The translations under genes and the position numbers were made by a program. Below are positions 1-10,000 of a DNA stretch of 10,000 bases, piece by piece (the stretch's first letter is position 1; every line of letters begins with the position of its first letter). The notes under the pieces were generated by a model. That model searched no databases. It saw only the letters and a list, made by a program, of their open reading frames with translations, and was not told the DNA's origin. This stretch comes from Salpingoeca rosetta (Eukaryota; Opisthokonta; Choanoflagellata; Craspedida; Salpingoecidae), in NCBI RefSeq assembly GCF_000188695.1, contig NW_004754898.1, forward strand, positions 146,828 to 156,827. Reading direction: 5' to 3'.

Positions 1-102
1 GGTGTGCGCGGGGGTGTTGAGGTTCAGACCGGCCTCAAGCATCGACTGCCACCCACAGACACACACAGAGACACACAGACACACAGACACACACACACAC
101 AG

Positions 103-197
<95 letters not shown>

Positions 198-1688
198 CAC
201 ACAAGTACGAACCAAGTCACGCGCGAGGGTACGTCAGTATGGATGGGTGAAACGAACACAATTGGGCGATCCGAAATCAAAGCGAAAAGATGATACAGCG
301 CCACACAAGAGCACACCATGACCATCACTACCCCCCCCCCTTCCCAAAAAACAATCATCACCACCATCACGCGTGGTGCGCGCTCACCTCGCGGGCGACG
401 TTGCTGGTGCGGACCTCCTGCAGCACGTTACCGACGCACACGTAGTCGATCAGCGACTTATCAATGGCCGTGCGCTTCAGCAGAGCCCTGGTGTGCACAA
501 CCATGAGGTAAGATGGGGTGAGATTTGACATGAGCGATGATATGGAAATGAGATGCGGTGTCGTGGGTCCAGGAATGATGATATGGCGTGGGGATTGAGT
601 GCGTGTCGAGGGATTTGGGCTTCATGCAGCATGATCAACTCAACACACTCAACGAAGACGGACACAAAGACATTCGCACAAACACACGGTTACAAATGCA
701 CGCTGACAACCCACGCACACACACGCACGCACGTAGGAGTACTCACTTGAGGGCCTCGCGGGAGAGGTCGTGGCACTGCATGTCATTGTAGCTGGGGGCG
801 GGCACGACGCACGACACAAGGGCAAGGTAAGGGAAGCGGTGAACAGTGGTGAGAAAGAAGCAAACAAAAGGGTAAGAAGGCAGGCAAGCACATCCAGTAC
901 GGACACGCGCACAACCACGCATTGCAGAGAGAAGAGGAGACTCACTCGGTGCCGGACATGAGGAAAGGGGTGCGCACACCCTCAATCAGGGCCACCCGCG
1001 GCCCAGCGGCCTTGACTGGAAACGGAGACAAACAAACAAACACACAACCAAGCAGTGTGAGAGCGCGTGTGCATGTGTCAGAGTGTATTCGTGCATTGCG
1101 TTCAAGGACTGGGATACATATGGTTGTTAGCAAGCAGCCCAGCAAACACACTCTTCCCAGTATGGACAAATACAACCGAAAACAAGCAAACAAACAAACA
1201 AGCACACATCACAGACACATGCACAGACACACAATCGCACACAAACATTGGTGCAACTCAACGACTCACGGGAAGCGGTGCGACGCTGGCCATGTGTGTT
1301 GACACCTGTGGTGTGTGCGTGCAGGGATGATGTGGAAACAAATGAGGGGAGGGGGAGCAGTGAAGCACCGTGAGACACAAGGGTTAGACACGGTTGGTAT
1401 TGTTGCCGCTGTTGCTGCTGTGGTTTCCTCGCTCAACTGATGCAGGGTGGCGCGATTGCGATTTGGCAGCAACAAAGGCAAAACACAAACACATCATCAA
1501 ACACACACACAAAGACACACAAACGCAAACATCACCCGTACGCCCATGCACGACCACCCACCCACACACACATATACACACAAGCACGCAAAGACAGAGA
1601 ATAACCACAGCCACCACTCACGGGCAGACGCAGCAGTGAGACGGGGGAGAACAGCCGATGTGGTGGCTGCGGCACGTTGAGACAGCAT
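1..1688 (-). CDS. HADHB: Mitochondrial trifunctional enzyme beta subunit (3-ketoacyl-CoA thiolase), 5' half, partial
   Basis: This thiolase subunit cleaves 3-ketoacyl-CoA with CoA in the last step of long-chain beta-oxidation in mitochondria, working with the HADHA subunit. I reconstruct six coding exons on the minus strand, all phase-consistent: 1622-1688 (start ATG 1686-1688), 1270-1305, 946-1015, 747-791, 388-487 and 1-45, giving 121 codons before the window edge. Exon 1 encodes MLSQRAAATTSAVLPRLTAA, an Arg/Ala/Ser-rich leader without acids, typical of a mitochondrial targeting peptide. Exon 3 has the thiolase start RVALIEGVRTPFLMSGT, exon 4 DYNDMQCHDLSREALK, exon 5 NVLQEVRTSNVARE, and exon 6 SMLEAGLNLNTPAHT. 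These match the HADHB branch (GVRTPFLLSGT, QEVKTSNVARE, KTPAHT) rather than ACAA1/ACAA2, from family knowledge. All five donors are GTGAG(T/C). The catalytic Cys and the C-terminal half lie beyond the left edge. Its start is only 80 bp downstream of the DinB-like gene's stop. Confidence 0.94.
46..387 (-). other. HADHB intron containing a (CA)n microsatellite
   Basis: This phase-0 intron lies between ...SNVARE and SMLEAG. Its plus strand carries a pure CA tract at 104-190 (about 43 units) flanked by imperfect CACAGA repeats from about 55 to 204, so the transcript carries a long UG run. The rest shows no further exon. Confidence 0.85.
104..190. repeat. Pure (CA)n dinucleotide microsatellite
   Basis: This is an uninterrupted CA run of 87 bp inside a HADHB intron. 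It creates spurious Thr-His and Cys-Val open frames on both strands. Confidence 0.98.
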
Positions 1689-1768
1689 AGCTGGTTGTTG
1701 GTGTTGGCGGTTCAAAGGTGTTGCTGTATTGGGGGGTTCAGTGGAGTTTGTGACAAGACGACAATTGT

Positions 1769-3757
<1,989 letters not shown>

Positions 3758-3797
3758 TGGTGCGCAGCTTCCAGTTCCACCAGCTGTACGCGACAGC

Positions 3798-3807
3798 ATA
3801 AAATATA
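3798..3807 (-). promoter_or_regulatory. TATA-like element for the DinB-like gene
   Basis: The minus strand reads TATATTTTAT, 41 bp upstream of ATG 3757. With a transcription start about 30 bp downstream, the 5' UTR would be very short and translation would start at 3757, not at the in-frame ATG 3799. It is a single sequence match without supporting data. Confidence 0.4.
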
Positions 3808-4045
3808 CACCTCTTGTCTTGCTTCTCGTTTGGCGGGAAATGTGTCCTGCTGGTTGCGCGGGAACACAAGTCCAAGTCCTCAAACCATAGAAACCATGCA
3901 CCCTCCTCCTCTCAACCACCACACATGTGCTGACGTTTGTGAAGAGAGACGAAACGACGAGTGCTGTGTGTGTGTGTGTGTGCGGCAAGATGGCCCTTGC
4001 ATGCAGGCACGGTAAAGCCGCACATTTGCTGAGGTTCAAACAGAC

Positions 4046-4077
4046 GCTTGACTGCTTGACTGCTTGACTGCTTGAAT
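4046..4077. repeat. Four tandem GCTTGACT octamers
   Basis: Units lie at 4046, 4054, 4062 and 4070, the last reading GCTTGAAT. They sit in the divergent promoter region and could be binding sites or simple slippage products. Confidence 0.85.
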
Positions 4078-4226
4078 GCGAATGAAGGGATGCGAACTGA
4101 ACGAGTGAGTGCAAAGGCTTTGGGGGGGTCTTGAACTGTGAAGCGAAGACAAGCCCTGCGCTTTCACGGCCTCACTGCGTCATGGTACTTGCAAGGCATC
4201 CATCTCTTTCCCTTCCATTTCCCCTC

Positions 4227-4282
4227 CCTTCCCTTCTCTTCCTTCCCTTCTCTTCCTTCCCTTCTCTTCCTTCCCTTCTCTT
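4227..4282. repeat. Four perfect 14-bp pyrimidine repeats (CCTTCCCTTCTCTT)
   Basis: Units lie at 4227, 4241, 4255 and 4269, embedded in an almost pure pyrimidine stretch (4199-4290). The tract is a candidate for triplex-prone promoter DNA or for the polypyrimidine tract of a leader intron ending at CAG 4316. Confidence 0.93.
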
Positions 4283-4378
4283 CCTTTCTGCTCTGCTTTT
4301 CGCGGGTCATTTTCAGTTTGTCCCACTCGCGCTCTCTTGTCACTGCCACGCACCACACACGACACGCAAACAGCGAAG

Positions 4379-8464
<4,086 letters not shown>

Positions 8465-8541
8465 TGGGCGGTATTCGCATTCAAGTTTGGGGTCAGCAGG
8501 GCAGTAGCGGTGATCGTGGTCATGGTGGAGGTGTGTGTGTG

Positions 8542-8652
8542 TGTGAGTGAGTGAGTGAGTGAGTGAGTGAGTGAGTGAGTGAGTGAGTGAGTGAGTGAGT
8601 GAGTGAGTGAGTGAGTGAGTGAGTGAGTGAGTGAGTGAGTGAGTGAGTGAGT
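8542..8652. repeat. (GTGA)n tetranucleotide microsatellite
   Basis: There are roughly 27 nearly perfect units beginning about 80 bp after the stop of the large repeat gene. A degenerate continuation of GTGAGTTAGTGAGAGA runs to about 8780. Confidence 0.96.
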
Positions 8653-8816
8653 GTGTGTGTGTTTGTGTGTGTGTGAGTGTGTGAGTTAGTGAGAGAGAGA
8701 GTGTGTGAGTGAGTTAGTGAGTTAGTGAGAGAGAGTGTGAGTGAGAGAGTGAGTGAGTGAATGAATGATTGAGTGAGTGTGGTGTTGGACGATACAGCAG
8801 AAGGAATGTCGAGTCG

Positions 8817-8822
8817 TTTATT
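8817..8822 (-). terminator. AATAAA poly(A) signal for the C2H2 zinc-finger gene
   Basis: The plus strand reads TTTATT, so the minus strand has a canonical AATAAA 197 bp past the zinc-finger stop codon. Confidence 0.5.
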
Positions 8823-8829
8823 GCGAGAA

Positions 8830-8835
8830 ATTAAA
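8830..8835 (+). terminator. ATTAAA poly(A) signal candidate for the large repeat gene
   Basis: A plus-strand ATTAAA lies 366 bp past the TGA at 8462-8464. I noticed no plus-strand AATAAA between the stop and this point. Confidence 0.4.
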
Positions 8836-9018
8836 GAGAAAGAAGTCAACTGCAGTGGACGCAAGCACCAGGGCACAGAGAGCAAATCCAGCATGCACAC
8901 AAACACAGACACAGGCATACACACATACAACACATACACTCACACACACACAAACACATAGAACACACAAACACACACACACACACACACAAACACATAG
9001 AACACACACATGACCCCA

Positions 9019-9874
9019 TCAGCTGGCCTCCCCCTGCTCCTGTGCGGCGCCACCGCAGCTGGCCTCCTGCAAGACAAGCTCAATCACCCTGAGGCTGATC
9101 AGCTCCATGTCGGCGTTCAGCAGCAGCTTGTGCTTCGCTCGTGCGTGTGCAAGATAGTCCTCCACGCGCGCAAACCGGTCGTGACAGGAGTAGTGCCGAC
9201 ATATGAACGGCATCTCGCTCAGGTGCACGGCAATGTGCTGCCTAAAGGCCTCGAATGTCTTGAAGTTGCCCCGGCGACACGAGGGGCAGCACGTGTTGCG
9301 CACGTGGCAATTGGTGATGTGCACGCTGTGTCGACCAATCCCCTTCTGCACACGCCCGCACCTGCGGCAGAGGAACGCGCGGAACCCAGGGTGGTTGTCG
9401 CGAAAGTGCTCGGCCATGTCTTCAATGGCACTCAGCTCTTCCGAGCACACGTAGCATGTGCGCGACATGTGTGCTCGGAGCTGCTGCTGTTGCTGTTTGC
9501 GCCTTTTCTTGCACACGAGCAAAGAATCTGGCTCGACAGCCACCAGCTCAACATCCTCGGCAATTGCCTGCGTCGGGTTGTCGTGACCAGGGTAGAAGGC
9601 ACGCGGGCGTGCGCTGCGACCGCCAAGACGGTAGTCGGTAACAACCTTGCAACCGCTGCTCGTGTTAGCTTGGCCTTGCGCGTCGCTGCCTTGTGCAGTG
9701 TCGCTCATCACTGCGGGTGCCTTCCCATCACCGCCGTGAGCAGCAGCAGCAGCAATAGCAGTAGCAGCAGCAGGAGCAGTAGCATGCTTGTCCTTGCCCT
9801 CATCATCCTGTTCCTCCGCGTCAGCGGCATCCTCCTCCTCCTCCTCCTCCTCCTCCTCCTCCTCCTCCTCCTCC

Positions 9875-9909
<35 letters not shown>

Positions 9910-10000
9910 GTCGTCGTCATCATCGTCGTCATCACTGTCCACCTTCTTGTCAATGGTGCTGCTCCACAATGCATCTTCATCGTGATCGCCACCGTCACCG
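9019..10000 (-). CDS. C2H2 zinc-finger protein with acidic D/E tract, C-terminal part, partial at right edge
   Basis: This is a probable nucleic-acid-binding nuclear protein; its target is unknown. The frame is open from the right edge (...GDHDEDALWSS) to a TGA at 9019-9021, about 326 codons, with no intron needed. Order from the N-terminal side: 19 Asp (9877-9933) then 15 Glu (9832-9876); an Ala/Gly-rich linker with an Ala run; a basic KKRRK patch followed by five Gln (about 9481-9510), an NLS candidate; then four fingers. Finger 1 (9391-9456) and finger 2 (9304-9369) are C-X2-C-X12-H-X4-H, finger 3 (9223-9288) is C-X2-C-X13-H-X3-H, and finger 4 (9130-9201) is C-X4-C-X12-H-X4-H. All sixteen ligands are present. 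The linkers are not TGEKP-like, so these are not a classic Krüppel-type DNA-reading array. A 36-residue tail with a hydrophobic LISLRVIELVLQ helix follows. No start codon is visible inside the window. A minus-strand AATAAA lies 197 bp past the stop. Confidence 0.9.
9832..9933 (-). repeat. Coding GAG/GAT-GAC tracts, Glu15 and Asp19
   Basis: Fifteen GAG codons (9832-9876) follow nineteen GAT/GAC codons (9877-9933) in the zinc-finger gene. The Glu run is pure GAG, while the Asp run mixes GAT and GAC. Confidence 0.95.

Larger units (their letters stand above)
3758..4378. promoter_or_regulatory. Divergent intergenic promoter region between the DinB-like gene and the large repeat gene
   Basis: This 621 bp stretch holds no convincing exon. 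It contains an AT-rich TATA-like element (3798-3807) in an otherwise GC-rich context, a short TG run (about 3963-3981), four GCTTGACT-like octamers (4046-4077), a strong donor-like ACGA|GTGAGT (4105), and a pyrimidine-rich array (4201-4290) ending near TTTTCAG (4316). Both flanking genes start from it, so it should carry both promoters. Confidence 0.7.
8465..9018. other. Convergent 3' intergenic region with microsatellites
   Basis: No exon is seen. In order: unique sequence to about 8530, a TG run, the (GTGA)n array, degenerate GTGAG/GAGA repeats to about 8780, a short unique block with poly(A)-like hexamers on both strands (8817-8835), and a CA-rich stretch (about 8894-9010) in which a segment containing ACAAACACATAGAACACAC occurs twice (about 8950 and 8990). 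Confidence 0.85.

Noticed and set aside
2..370. Open frames on both strands rich in Thr-His or Cys-Val repeats
   Set aside because: They are translations of the CA microsatellite inside a HADHB intron and have no independent coding signal.
1270..1293. ATG within HADHB exon 2 reading MASVAPLP as an alternative start
   Set aside because: This frame does not connect to the thiolase frame in exon 3. The phase-consistent frame is VNTHGQRRTAS, which continues the leader from exon 1.
8542..8652. Regular short repeats considered as a CRISPR-like or regulatory array
   Set aside because: They are contiguous tetranucleotide units with no spacers, in eukaryotic DNA: a plain microsatellite.
9708..9998. 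PolySer, polyMet and polyArg open frames over the acidic tract
   Set aside because: They are out-of-frame shadows of the GAG/GAT run. The zinc-finger frame has intact Cys/His motifs.

Overview
This is eukaryotic nuclear DNA. Protein-coding exons are split by short introns (about 140-340 bp), splice sites are GT-AG with one apparent GC-AG, and every intergenic or intronic stretch is loaded with simple repeats (CA/TG, GACA, GTGA, CT-rich). The proteins carry long homopolymer runs (Q, N, D, E). Together with the moderately high GC and compact genes, this suggests a unicellular protist. A holozoan such as a choanoflagellate is my best guess, but that is an inference and I cannot name the species.

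Layout. (1) Positions 1-1688, minus strand: the first six coding exons of a mitochondrial trifunctional-enzyme beta subunit (HADHB, 3-ketoacyl-CoA thiolase), starting with an mTP-like leader and running off the left edge just before the catalytic cysteine. (2) Positions 1769-3757, minus strand: an eight-exon gene for a DinB/YfiT-superfamily four-helix protein. It ends only 80 bp upstream of the HADHB start codon. (3) Positions 3758-4378: a divergent promoter region with a TATA-like element, a small octamer repeat, four perfect copies of a 14-bp pyrimidine unit and a possible 5' leader intron. (4) Positions 4379-8464, plus strand: a large, unrecognised low-complexity protein (Q-, T-, N-, S-rich) in three exons. 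Its reading frame is broken by an apparent 1-base deletion inside a 21-nt tandem array near 7080. (5) Positions 8465-9018: a convergent 3' intergenic region with a (GTGA)n array and two overlapping poly(A)-signal-like hexamers on opposite strands. (6) Positions 9019-10000, minus strand: the C-terminal part of a C2H2 zinc-finger protein with four fingers, a basic NLS-like patch and a D19/E15 acidic tract, open at the right edge.

Only HADHB has a clear metabolic role (last step of mitochondrial long-chain beta-oxidation). The neighbours do not form an evident pathway, and I see no defence system, mobile element, CRISPR array or RNA gene. The best leads are the frame break in the large repeat protein, the intron-rich DinB-type gene packed against HADHB, and the contrast in 5' splice sites between those two adjacent genes.
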